Origin: Anisakis pegreffii
Taxonomy: Eukaryota > Nematoda > Chromadorea > Rhabditida > Anisakidae
Reading direction: 5' to 3'
NCBI GenBank assembly: GCA_035041965.1
Contig: JAPYMA010002965.1
Span: 28,735-92,734, forward strand
Length of the DNA stretch: 64,000 nucleotides
Both the position numbers and the translations under genes were made by a program. Under the pieces are notes generated by a model. It worked only from the letters and a program-made list of their open reading frames with translations. It made no database searches and was not told where the DNA came from. The stretch's first letter is position 1. Each line of letters starts with the position of its first letter. Shown here in pieces: positions 47,801-58,088 of this stretch.

Positions 47801-49341
47801 CGATTCGGGTTACGATTAAGCTACTGGAGGGTTTTATGATAGGATTTTGATAGCAGGCCAATCCTCCGCTGTATTTCGAATCAGGCTTTATGAAATGAAT
47901 ATTAACTGTATTAATGGTAAATGATATCAAAGTAACCTTCAGTGATGATTTCTTAATGCGCACTCTGAATGGTTTGCTTAATGTTACCGTGTCCTGAAAA
48001 ACATTCGCTTATTATCAGCGCTAATGCAGTCGTCTTCAACAGAATGATTATCATACCTCTCCCGCGATCCTGAAGACGTTACGACTAGTCGCAAAGTTTA
48101 TTGAACGAAAACTATTCGAAACGATATTAAAGTGTTGTTAATTGTGCAAATTATTTAATGGCAACGGGATTTCGTTATTGCTTGGTTGTGGAATGCTTGA
48201 TGCACCGACTGCTATGGATCTACTCGGTTACATTAACTGTTTATTACTGATACCGAAAGACTACCGATTAACTACTGTTGGTTGTACCAAATATTGCACG
48301 AATGTTCAATCGATCAATCGGAATGTATTTTCAGGCTCCTTTTGAGTCCCTCGCCTTAGAAATCATTGAGCAATCTGGAAGAGTAGCCCAAAACCTCTGT
48401 GCTCGCCAAATCAATAATCCAAATTTGAATTTCATGAAGACAGATGATTCCCAACGCTATTAACGTTGGGTGCGTGGAAAGAAGAAAGCCAAGAAAGGAA
48501 GAATGTGATATTAGTGATATTGGTGACAACAGAGAGGCATAAACTCGTAATGAGTTGGATTTGCCGACAATGACTAAATTAAAGCTATCGATAATGGCGT
48601 TTGGAATCATCTGTCTTCAGGATATTTAAAGTTACGTTTAGACGGTGAGTGGTTGGTTTATCGATCGTTCCATGCGGTCGGCAAAATGTTCGTCATTGTT
48701 ACGATTGTTTAATGGATTATTGTTGGTATTCGGCTGGATTTAGTTATGCAAATAATCTATGGCAACAGGCACTCGTTGTTGGTTGGTTGTGGAGTGCTTT
48801 ATACGCCGATTGCTACGGATCTACTCGGTTACATTAATCGTTTATTATTGATAACGAAAAATTATTGATTCACTACTGTTGGTTGTTCCAAACAACTGCT
48901 CTGAACGATCGCTGGACAAGTGTTCAATCGATCCATCGGAATGTATTTTCGGGCTCCTTCTGAGTCGCTCCCCCCAGAAATCATTGGGCAGTATGGCAGA
49001 GTAGCCGAAAATTTTTGTACTTGCCAGATCAATAATCCAAGTTCGAACTTCATGAAGACAGATGATTCCAAACGCTACTATCGGTAGTTGCGCAGAAAGA
49101 AGAATGCCAAGGAAGTAAGAATGTGATATTGGTAATAACAAAGAGGCAGAAACTCGTAATGAGTTCGATTTGCTGATTAAATGAATAAATAAATTAAAGC
49201 GTTGAAAGGATATGATACCATCATGATAATAGCATCAGCAGCAACGAGTTCACCTTTGTCATCAACTTTATTTTCCGATTTATTTGACTCACCCTCAACC
49301 ATACCTACTTCATTAAAAAACGATACAATGTGACTGGCCAT
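44819..49341 (-). CDS. Tandem PDZ-domain protein, 8 exons
   Basis: Likely a scaffold that binds C-terminal tails of partner proteins; the partners are not known. Exons: 49341-49219, 47993-47937, 46968-46840, 46395-46276, 45948-45791, 45537-45459, 45315-45148, 45034-44819; phases agree and give 349 aa. Residues 1-41 are an acidic leader. PDZ 1 runs across exons 2-4 (TVTLSKPFRVRIKK, AIYIEPRCQSAYK, VGDKIIAIDG, VTFQRR); it lacks an obvious GLGF loop. PDZ 2 runs across exons 5-7 (LLGLQVTYD, LQIVRTNPDSLSA, LRSGDIIREVDG, ATVCLSI). An acidic stretch, DTDEEEGEDLPED, follows, then a Cys-containing segment and a Ser/Lys-rich basic tail ending in VKKGQH. The two-PDZ layout without other domains resembles nematode PDZ proteins of unnamed function. 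Intron 1 carries two repeat copies and intron 3 an inverted-repeat element. Confidence 0.88.
46628..46787. repeat. Small inverted-repeat (MITE-like) element
   Basis: About 160 bases in PDZ intron 3 bounded by imperfect inverted repeats: CTACACCGCGCGCGGACAT on the left and the reverse complement of CTATACCGCGCGCAGACAG on the right. The ends differ at only a few positions and are far more G+C rich than the intron. No coding capacity. No clear target duplication was seen. Confidence 0.6.
48135..48621 (+). repeat. Dispersed repeat, copy B, with inverted tail
   Basis: Matches copies A and C from TATTTAATGGCAACGG through AACTCGTAATGAGTTGGATT. In one frame it reads FNRSIGMYF, then FESLALEIIEQSGRVAQNL and NFMKTDD before a stop. 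After the body, 48,597-48,621 (GGCGTTTGGAATCATCTGTC then TTCA) is the reverse complement of the AAGACAGATGATTCC block inside the repeat at 48,437-48,460, giving a long hairpin possibility. Lies in PDZ intron 1. Confidence 0.75.
48650..49218 (+). repeat. Dispersed repeat, copy C
   Basis: Direct-order neighbour of copy B, sharing GTTGGTTGTTCCAAACA-type, GTTCAATCGATCCATCGGAA-type and AACTCGTAATGAGTT blocks with copies A and B. It extends further 5' than copy B, as copy A does. The homology to copy A runs on through TTGCTGATTAAAT and GAAAGGAT to GATACC. That last block is the splice donor side of PDZ exon 1, so the repeat boundary and the intron start coincide. Confidence 0.75.
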
Positions 49342-52140
49342 CTGCTCTCAACTCTTTTATACTTTCTTCCATCACACCAATATGTTAATTTCTTTTTGCA
49401 TGCCCTCAATAGCAAGTCTACTTTCAATAATTTCCATATTGCGGCGCATTCATCGCGGTGGAAGGAAGCTTATGCGAAAAACATAAGAAAAGTGGCCGTC
49501 AAGAGTAGAAAAATACTGATAGTGAGAAAGAATTGTTCTTTGGACATGTCCGAGCGTTCCAAGCAATACTTTATAGCGCCATTCACGACTGTCGGGCAAC
49601 CACTTGTGCAAGGCGCCGAGTCTCTGCGTTAGCGCAACCGAACAGAACCATGCCGAGAAATCGTAGTATGACCAATACTATTACTCCTCTATTCGAATAA
49701 TCACTTCGATGTGACTATGCACTGATGACGTTTGCTATGAAAAGGTCACCAATTTTAGCAGTAAAGTTTGCTGATATTTATGCTTTGAATTACATTGTAT
49801 TTTGGTAGTAATAGTGATAAATCACATATTATATTTTGCTCGATTCTGTGCTCAGTGAATCTGGCCTACAGTTCAGAATTTCAGTAGGTAGTTCAACTAA
49901 TTGTTCAGACGGATTTTACTGATATCGTCTGTTTTGCAGTTGTTGCATTTTGTTGGTATGTAATATTTTGTGTTCTCGTATTTTTGCTGTTGTTCTTGTA
50001 CTTCTGCTGATATGTAATGTAAATAGTCTGATATATGAATAATAAATCTGCCCGACACTTCAATATATTTACAGCATTTTTGGAAACTATTGAATCTCGG
50101 CTGCAAGACGATATATTTAATATTTTGGCTACATCTTTCCTCCTAATTTTTCTCTTGAGACAGGGAGAATTTCAATTACTTCAACTGAACATCACCACTG
50201 ATCACGCCAACTAACATGACGTTCGTAACTTCAAATTCAATAGATTTCTCTAGGGTACTCATAGTCAGTCTCGGCTACAAGATGCTGTATATCTTTGCTA
50301 TGAATTTTCCCTGTAGAGTGGGTAACAGTTTCAATTATTTTTTGAAATTTTGTAATTCAAGCCAAATAGAAAATCTCGAGTACACCTTTATTGCTGTCCA
50401 TTCTATATATCTTATTTTATTCTGCTGAATGTGCGCTAGAAAACAATATAAAAATGGTCCAGATTCATTTCCCTTCAATAGGTAAGAAATTCACATTTCT
50501 GAACACTTCCATCAAATAACAATGCCAGTTCCGTCACTTGGCAAACCGTCGCTCCGTTCGTACTTGGCGAACTGTCCGTACACCGCATGGAATGTTGCGA
50601 GAATTAATATCTTACTCTCCAACTCGTAGTAATCTGCTGGCGAAGATATAGGCCAAAAACGATCTACATTATGGTTCTAGGCATGCCTGAACAGGCGCAC
50701 GCGGTCGCGTGGCGTAGAATAGCGAATTACGACGATGGTAAAATTGAGCACAGCACAGTGGTGGACAATAGTGCGCTATTGGCTATTTGGCTAGTGGTCA
50801 TAGCAGATTTGAAGTGGTCGATCAGGAATAGGACGGGAATATGTGCAGGGTGACGGACTGTCGCCTCAAAAGTTGAGGCAGGCAGTTTTCGACGAATTAT
50901 TCGAAAATCAACAGCAAATAGCAGTGGAAAGTGCGAGGAGCGACTGAAGTGGATAGAGTAGTGGATACCGGAACAGAACATTACACGGCCAATGCCAAGT
51001 GGCCGGCCCGTTGAAGGGACTCCAATTCTCTGCAAAGTGCGAAATTTTTTGATGAAATGCTCGTTTAGTTTTCGAAAGCACCACGGAATCGTCATTGTGG
51101 AAAATATCGATGATGCGGAGATTAAGGAAGAGAAGTGCCGTAAGGGAACTTTGCACGGCCAACAACGCCTTTCCAATGGACTAATTGGCAGTGGCCGAGC
51201 AAAGCTCTGCTCACATGAACAATGCTTTTCTTGGTGATCGTTCATTTCAAGTTATAGTCTCGCGAGTACATTTCCTGAAAATTTCTCAATGGACTATTGC
51301 TCATGCAATGTTCAACTGCTCGCAGCCGCAATAAGATGCGTGCTCAAATTTGCACAGCTCAAAAACTGAGTCAGTTCATGTTGCGAGTTTTCGCCTTTGT
51401 GTCCAAGAAAACATACTTCTCTCCCCACTGACACCTCGTGCATAGCTTCAGGTCAGGTGCGGCATTGAAATACGTCAAACTCGTGTGCTTCATCCATAAA
51501 TTAATTCGCCATCGAGTTCTCTTTCTCTGCGCTCTGCCTGACCGCGTCGCGTCAAAAGTGCATTCTGGCTTGTGTTAGCAAAGCGAGCGCTATCGACATA
51601 TTAACGGCTTACCGCGCATATTGCGCTGAAGCATTCAATCAGGCTTATTAGTAGTGGTAATGATACTTGTTAATTTGTTATTTTCACGTGCAAGAGGACG
51701 TTAGTTCAGTACCCGGCAATATGTGATATGATGCTGGTGAATTGAAGAACGCGTAATTTTGTATTTTAGTTTGGTAAAATCAAAACGGCATTTTGTTCAC
51801 ATTCGCAGTTGAATGCGTTACTTAGAGCACAATAAGGATTGTTCTCACGAACGAAGTGCCGTTGTGATTTTACCAACCTGAAATACAGCATTACTGAAGA
51901 ACGTAATAAGTTATAGTCGGAAAAACTGAATGTTTCGGTGTCGTTAGGAACTGATTTTTGTTGATCATTGAAGTTGTCAAAATTTACATGCGTCAGTAGT
52001 TGCAGTGCGAAAATTTGTAGCCCCTAGCTAGTGTTGGATGTTTTCATGTTGTCTGGCGATGCGTAACTTGGTTAAGTTCAATATCTATTTGGCATAGTCG
52101 TCGTGATATGATCGCAGTAACTTTCGTTTTGATCAAATGA
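49342..52140. other. Divergent intergenic region PDZ gene/hrp-2
   Basis: Should hold both promoters. Between about 50,520 and 51,600 G+C is raised compared with the flanks, and a 172-codon minus-strand open frame lies at 50,727-51,245. The word CACGGCCAA occurs at about 50,983 and 51,156, next to AGTGGCCG-type words. No known gene or element recognised. Confidence 0.5.
50727..51245 (-). CDS. Unassigned 172-codon ORF
   Basis: ATG-started open frame of 172 codons, one of the longest in the window, in a locally G+C-richer patch. No domain, signal peptide or splice support is seen. The plus strand is also open for 81 codons here (50,992-51,237, containing KHHGIVIVENIDDAEIKEEK), which looks at least as protein-like. 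It could be an undetected repeat-derived frame or chance. Confidence 0.15.
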   Translation of the reverse strand: MNDHQEKHCSCEQSFARPLPISPLERRCWPCKVPLRHFSSLISASSIFSTMTIPWCFRKLNEHFIKKFRTLQRIGVPSTGRPLGIGRVMFCSGIHYSIHFSRSSHFPLLFAVDFRIIRRKLPASTFEATVRHPAHIPVLFLIDHFKSAMTTSQIANSALLSTTVLCSILPSS

Positions 52141-52148
52141 TATTTTAG
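52141..52148 (+). promoter_or_regulatory. Likely spliced-leader acceptor of hrp-2
   Basis: TATTTTAG ends 26 bases before the hrp-2 start codon. It fits trans-splicing of a short leader, or the end of a 5' untranslated intron. Confidence 0.45.
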
Positions 52149-52174
52149 GGCTATCTCGCTTACAAAGACGTACA

Positions 52175-55100
52175 ATGACAGACGTTGGGATGGAAACGTC
52201 GGTAGTAGAAGTATGTTTCTAAAAATTTTAAGAGAGGTCGGAAACATGAGTTTCCATAGACAGTTCCTTCTTGTTCAATTTCGGTTGTTTTAAAAATGAG
52301 AAGAGGATGTATTTGATGCACATTTTTCAAAGGAATGGATTGGGTGGAAGCGATGCTGCGGAAGCCCATGTTCATGACGAATTTATTTTTGAACACAAAT
52401 TACGAGTGTATCAGTTACAGGAAACTGAAAAGCAGGTAGTGGAAAGTAACGATGAAGCACCAAAGGATACGAATACCGAAGGAGTAGATGAAGAACAAAT
52501 GGAAACAGCTAACGGAACCGAAGCTGCGACAGTTAAGGTCATTCACTAGAATCATTCATGGTTAACTTGTGCTGTTTCCCTTCTGTTGCATTCATCGGAT
52601 TCAAGTGCTTAGGATAATTAGGTCGCATTGTTTTCAGTCAGATTAGTAGAGTTACTGATTCTGAAAGGTATGAACATAAGACTTGTGGTTGTTTTAGACG
52701 GAAGAAACGAGTGAATATGCAGAAAATGAAGCATACAAGAAGTTGCGTTCACAAAGTGTTGAGCAGAAAGTGGCCGAAGCATTGGTGAATCTGTACGAAA
52801 CAAGGGATATGAAGGCGGATGAATTGGACGAGAGAGCGGTCGAGATGTTACGTGGATTTCCAATTGATCAGGAACTTTTTATTGTTGAACAGGTATTATA
52901 GTTTTGATTTCATGAAGCGTCTTCACCTTATGGGGATCACTTTAATGAAATCCATCATTTAGTACCATTTTATCAATGCAAGTACATTACAATCAAGTTG
53001 CTCTTCGTTATCCATCACCATATCATTACTTCTGTATCACTATATCACTGGTTTTCTCCCTTCAGTTTAGAAGCATTTTATTCAATCCGGTTTTATAACG
53101 TCGTTGCGACTGAATGAAAACGTATATCTTCAGATTAAAAAGTCCGGCTTGGTTGGAGTGCAAAACAAGGCTCAATTCTTGATGTCGGTTATGCGGAATT
53201 TCCGAGACAAAGTGCGGCAACTTGGTCCACAGGCAGCGATGCAGCAGCCATTAATCTATGGACCTGATGGTCCCAAGATCAAAGAGATACTCGAGCGAAC
53301 TGGCTACCGTCTGGAAGTGACCATCGGACAGCGTAAATACGGCGGTCCACCACCCGACTGGGATGGACCGGCTACTGGACCAGTTGGGGCAGGATACGAG
53401 GTTAGTGCGATTCAACTCACCTATCTTTTCTTTTCACTTGAAAATGTTTTGAATTCGCCAGAATTGTGGTCAAAAACTAATTTGTATTTGTGTGTGAATT
53501 TCTGATGTGATTGTTTCTGAACTATGGCGTTATTTCACTGCATGTGAACACTCATCATTTATACAAGCAGTCCAGAACGTGAAGGTAATTGATTCACAGA
53601 TTTACGTCGGTAAGATTCCGAAAGAAGTTTATGAGGATACTCTTATTCCTCTCTTCGAAGAGATTGGCAAAATGTGGGATCTTCGGCTTATGATGGATCC
53701 CCTGTTGGGAAGAAATCGTGGTTATGCGTTTGTCACTTATTGCGACAAAGAAGCAGCACTGGAAGCAGCTAAAAAAGTTAGTTTGTCTTGGCGTCTCAAT
53801 AGGTCTTATTTGAATCTGTTTGTGAATCACTTCGTATTGATCAACTATATGTTTCAGGCTTTAGTCTTGTTTTTGCTTCATACCATACTTCAGCATGGGT
53901 CAGATTGTCGTCCTATTTTTAACAAAAACGGTCTTGATGAAGTCATTACGCATGTCACGGATAGTTTTCGTGACCGTAAAGAAGAAAATTTGGTCGTGTC
54001 GTATTTTGACTCTGAATCTACAATCCAATTGATGAGAATATATTCTCTCTTTTCGCACCCTTCTCATACTAGTCCCATTCTGTATGAATGCACGAGTAAA
54101 GTGCTCGTCTTGACAGACCTGATAAATAGCTGGAGAATAGCTTTCTGTAGACTGCGCTATGAACAAAATGATAGGTCACATAATTTCCTCTTATAGTTGT
54201 GATCAAGTTGTGGTTTGGATAAACGTCTTCGACTGGTTTTAATCATTATTTGATAAGATTATTCTCAGCTCATTTTAATGACAGGTCACGTAATTTCTCC
54301 ACATCAGCATGTTTTCATCCGAACGAGTATTTCGCTGTTGTAATGACTGAGCAGAATACGGTGAGCTTGGCTGAGGCATTAGTATTTGACTGATGATGAA
54401 AATAACGAGCTGAGATCACTGATTTGTGATAGTCGGTTCGCTGCTTGTCGTAGTTTTGTCATAATCGTCCACTGACTACATGAAGTTTCACTATGGAGAT
54501 ATCATATTCTCTAGAGTCAGTGTCACTTCAATTGGAGTATTTTTGTAGGTCATGAACTAGGCTATACGCGAACTTAAGCAGATATTATCAGATAGCTAGG
54601 TTTGGAGACTGCAGTTATCTAGATGTACGGCATAATAGTGATCAAATGATCCGTTATCATTAGGAGCAATAAACAAGCTGTGTAGTGAGTTATGTTCTTG
54701 AAACGATTGGTCTGTTTTTGTCAGATGAAAGTTCGTTAACTGCAGCGTTTTCACAACTCTAATATTCACTGCTTAGGGTGCCTTTAGAAGAGATCAAATC
54801 TTCGATCATATAGCGATTGTGTTCAAATGGAACACTGAACTTGAAGATTAGAATCTGTTTAGTGATGTTGCTGAATGAGAAGTTTTGATGTGATTGCATA
54901 GATGTTTGGGTGAGGATCAAGGAGGATGGATGCAGCAATATGATGACATTTGCTTTTTTGCAATGTTTGAGTGGGATTTCTGAATGGGATTTCGAAGAGT
55001 TGTTCTAGTGGGGTTGGTCATTCGGCGATGCCGTTTCATGCGTTGCAGCGATGTTTTTTGTTACAATCAATCGATGGGTTATCATTTTTTTCGAAATTTT

Positions 55101-58088
55101 TTTTACCGGTTGGTTATTAAGTTTGGATTTTATTCAAGAGCACTTTACGAACGAAACGTTTTCGAGACGGTTTTCAACGTATCAAAAGTATTCTTCTTTT
55201 CTTCATTTCTAGTATGACGGCTACGAAATTGTGCCTGGTAAAAAACTGAAAGTGAACGTCAGCGTTGCCAACACTCGACTCTTTATTGGAAATATTCCCA
55301 AATCGAAGTCCAAAGAGGAAATTCTTGCCGAATTTAAGGAACATGCAGGTAAATTTTAGAGCTGCTGCAGAATTCAATCTGATAAATTCAATAATTCAAT
55401 AATGCAAAGGTTTCAAATTGTTGATCTCAAATTGGGGTTGAAAAGAATTGCTGTGGATGATAAGTGGTGACTATGCATTAGCATATCGGTTGCACTCGTA
55501 GTTGGTGCTAGTTGTAAACCATCAGATGTAGTTATAACATCTAGTAGAGAGTGTCAGCATGTACTTCTAACGGTAAAATGAGCCATTATGAAACTAGACG
55601 TGAATGAGATTGCTATGTAAACTTACATCAGTTATTGCTTGATGGCGTCGTTGAACGACACAGTACGCTAGCAGTGATGAGTATTATGAAGTGAGTCCAT
55701 TAGACTAGTCTCTTACTGAGCAGATTTTAAAGGTGAGTATTGCTATTGACTGTGCATGTGATATGAACAGCTTGTGTGCTGCAAGTATGTAGCGAAAATA
55801 TTCTGTTGGTTCAGTCAACTTCTGGATAATGGTTCACATTTCTCAGAAGTTAACTGAACAGAATATTGCTGTTTTTTCCTTACCGTTTTCATAGCCATAA
55901 CATTTCAACATTGGATGTGAAAGCGAGTTATAATCACTGGTCGTAAATAGTTGTGATGGTTTTATGAGTTGTTGTTTGCTGAGATAGTAGTAGCTGATGA
56001 GAAGGAATCGTTGTGGTAGTTATGACCTGTTGAAGTTTTGTTATCGGTAGTCCATCCGCATACACCCAGCTGACGGTTCAACGGTAAGTTTTGTCTTTGT
56101 AAAGTTCATTACTCGACCCATCAAAAATTGACTCATTCATTCACACTGTGATGATTTAAGAAAAAGGAAGCAATGAATTCAGTCTGTAATTGAATTGAGT
56201 ATTAAAATCTAAAGAAACTGAATTTTGGAGCCCGTAAAAGAGAAACGAAATGTTTCAGAGGGAGTGGTCGACTGCATAGTCTACTCCAGTCCAGATGGAG
56301 GTGAAAACCGTAAGAATCGTGGTTTCTGTTTTTTGGATTTCAACGACCACAAGACTGCGTCTGATGTTAAACGAAAACTTCATAATGGAAAGGTGAGTGA
56401 ACAAAGATTCGTTCTGCACAGTTGTTCATGCGAATGCTCGATTTGTCAAATTAGTATTAGCTTATTGTTCTTTCTGATAGAACTCATGCTGCAGTCATAA
56501 TTGACCGAGTTGTTTCAAAGATAATTTGTTTGTCTTCATATCAGCAAAAAATAGCGAGTCGTTATTGTCGCTATTCACCACTTCTGCCGCAGTTGTAATG
56601 GTTAGAATGCTTGGTTGATATTAAGCCGATGATAACTAGACTGTATGAATTGTTGTCGAGTAGATTCGTCCGTGGAATTCCGAGCTGGTTGTTGATTGGG
56701 CTGAACAACAAGACGAACCTGATGAAGAGACGATGTCCAAGGTCAGAGTTCTTTATGTGCGGAATCTGAAAGAAGCCGTCACCGAGGATCAACTCCGGGA
56801 AATGTTCTCCGCACACGGCGAATTGGAACGTGCGAAAAAGATTCGAGATTATGCTTTTATTCATTTCAAGGAACGAGAAGCTGCTGTAAAGGTGAGTAGT
56901 CACTGCTGTCAAATTTGTTATAAGCCTTTCTCTTTGCTCAACATACATCTGTGGCGATCGAATGCTATGAATAGGTTGTTTTTTCCATGCATATGTACAT
57001 ATTACGATCCAATTTCGTATCATATTCCAGGCGATGCAAGCGTTAAACGGAACAGTATTGGAGGGTATTGAAATAGATATATCACTTGCAAAGCCTCAGT
57101 CTGATAAAAAGAAGGCGAATCGAGGTGGTCCGCGAGGTCAACGTGGCTTCGGTGAGTCGGCAGGAGGCGGTTGGGGTGGACGTACTGGTGGTATGGTGTC
57201 ACGTCGCGGTGGAGCGATGGGCACTGGTTATGGTGCGCGAAGTCCGTACGGCGGAATGACTGATTACGGCGGATATGGAGGATATGACCCTTACGGAGGT
57301 AAATCGCAGCCTGATTCAATTGCTCAAAGCTATGGTATGGGTAATTCATGGAAACTTTGTCTTTTGGGTTATTCATATTGATTTTGTTGAAAGTTTGGTC
57401 AATTTCAGCTTGGTTTTTGATTATACGATCGTTTTGATCATTCCGGTTGTTTGCTTTCTTTCAGTTTGCAAATGGTTTTTCAAGCCTTTGCTATAATTGA
57501 TCATTCTAATGAGATATACGTTAAGAATACGCTGGTTACGATGAGTACTATGGCTATGGGGCACCGATGGGCGGCGGATACGGAGGATATGCTGGTTACG
57601 ATTCATATGGTTACGGTGGTGGACCTGATCCGTACGCATACGGCGCTGGATACAGTATGGGTCGGAACACTGCTGCTGTTGGTGGTGGTGCTGGGGGAGG
57701 AATGCGAGGAGGGATGGTGAGGGCATTCGATGTTTGATACTTCACAGTTTTTGATTATTACTAATATTTTTATGATGAAAATCAGTGAAACTTTCATAAC
57801 TTCTTTATCATTCCATCGTTGGTAATGAAGTTTGAGGTGTTGGTATCACTGACAGGAAGGGTTGTAAGTTGTTGATTGTTGCAGTGGCGTATCGCTTTTC
57901 AGGGATATTCATCAAGAGCAAGTCCAGGACGTGGCAAAGGATCATCGGCGCGTGGTGCTGGCGGGATCGCACGAGGATCGGCCGGTCGAAGTGCAAAGCG
58001 ACGAGGGGACGGAGTTGGTGGACCGGCGTCGAAACGCGAATTTGGAAACGACGACTTTTCGGCTGATGTTAATATGGCTTCGTTCTAA
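52175..58088 (+). CDS. hrp-2: hnRNP R/Q (SYNCRIP)-type RNA-binding protein, 11 exons
   Basis: Nuclear and cytoplasmic RNA-binding protein acting in splicing, mRNA stability and translation. Exons: 52175-52210, 52421-52537, 52698-52892, 53134-53400, 53600-53776, 55213-55348, 56259-56392, 56664-56891, 57031-57298, 57526-57716, 57903-58088; phases agree and give 644 aa. After an acidic leader comes the family's N-terminal acidic domain (about residues 55-180: [43 protein letters not shown]). RRM1 (about 206-281) has [20 protein letters not shown] and GYAFVTY; RRM2 (about 286-368) RLFIGNIP and [11 protein letters not shown]3 (about 382-452) VLYVRNL and YAFIHF. A Gly/Tyr/Arg-rich tail follows (about 463-626), with RGG-type and GYGGY repeats, then a basic stretch (SAKRRGDG). 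Exon 10 follows a TTAAG acceptor. Intron 5 and exons 9 and 11 carry alternative splice signals described separately. Start chosen as the first ATG after the acceptor. Confidence 0.95.
53858..54196 (+). CDS. Predicted alternative terminal exon of hrp-2
   Basis: Downstream of exon 5 the reading frame stays open for 139 codons into intron 5, ending with TAG at 54,194-54,196. Inside it, TATGTTTCAG at 53,848-53,857 is a good acceptor that keeps phase 0. Joining exon 5 (donor at 53,777) to 53,858 would remove an 81-base mini-intron and add 112 residues. That would give a short protein with the acidic domain and only most of RRM1. The tail includes [16 protein letters not shown] and [20 protein letters not shown] and resembles no family I know. 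Simple intron retention would give a similar end. Confidence 0.35.
   Translation, partial: ALVLFLLHTILQHGSDCRPIFNKNGLDEVITHVTDSFRDRKEENLVVSYFDSESTIQLMRIYSLFSHPSHTSPILYECTSKVLVLTDLINSWRIAFCRLRYEQNDRSHNFLL
57152..57157 (+). promoter_or_regulatory. Alternative in-frame 5' splice site in hrp-2 exon 9
   Basis: GTGAGT here matches the donor consensus better than the GTAAAT used at 57,299 in the assembled model. Both leave one base of the codon, so either joins exon 10 in frame. Using this site would drop 147 bases (49 residues) of the Gly/Tyr/Arg-rich region. Confidence 0.4.

Noticed and set aside
50992..51237. 81-codon plus-strand ORF containing KHHGIVIVENIDDAEIKEEK
   Set aside because: Protein-like in composition, but no family, no splice context and opposite a longer frame; kept only as part of the composition finding.
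56571..57726. Several 100-150 codon ORFs antisense to hrp-2
   Set aside because: Mirror frames of the RRM3 and Gly-rich exons, whose sense reading is clearly conserved.
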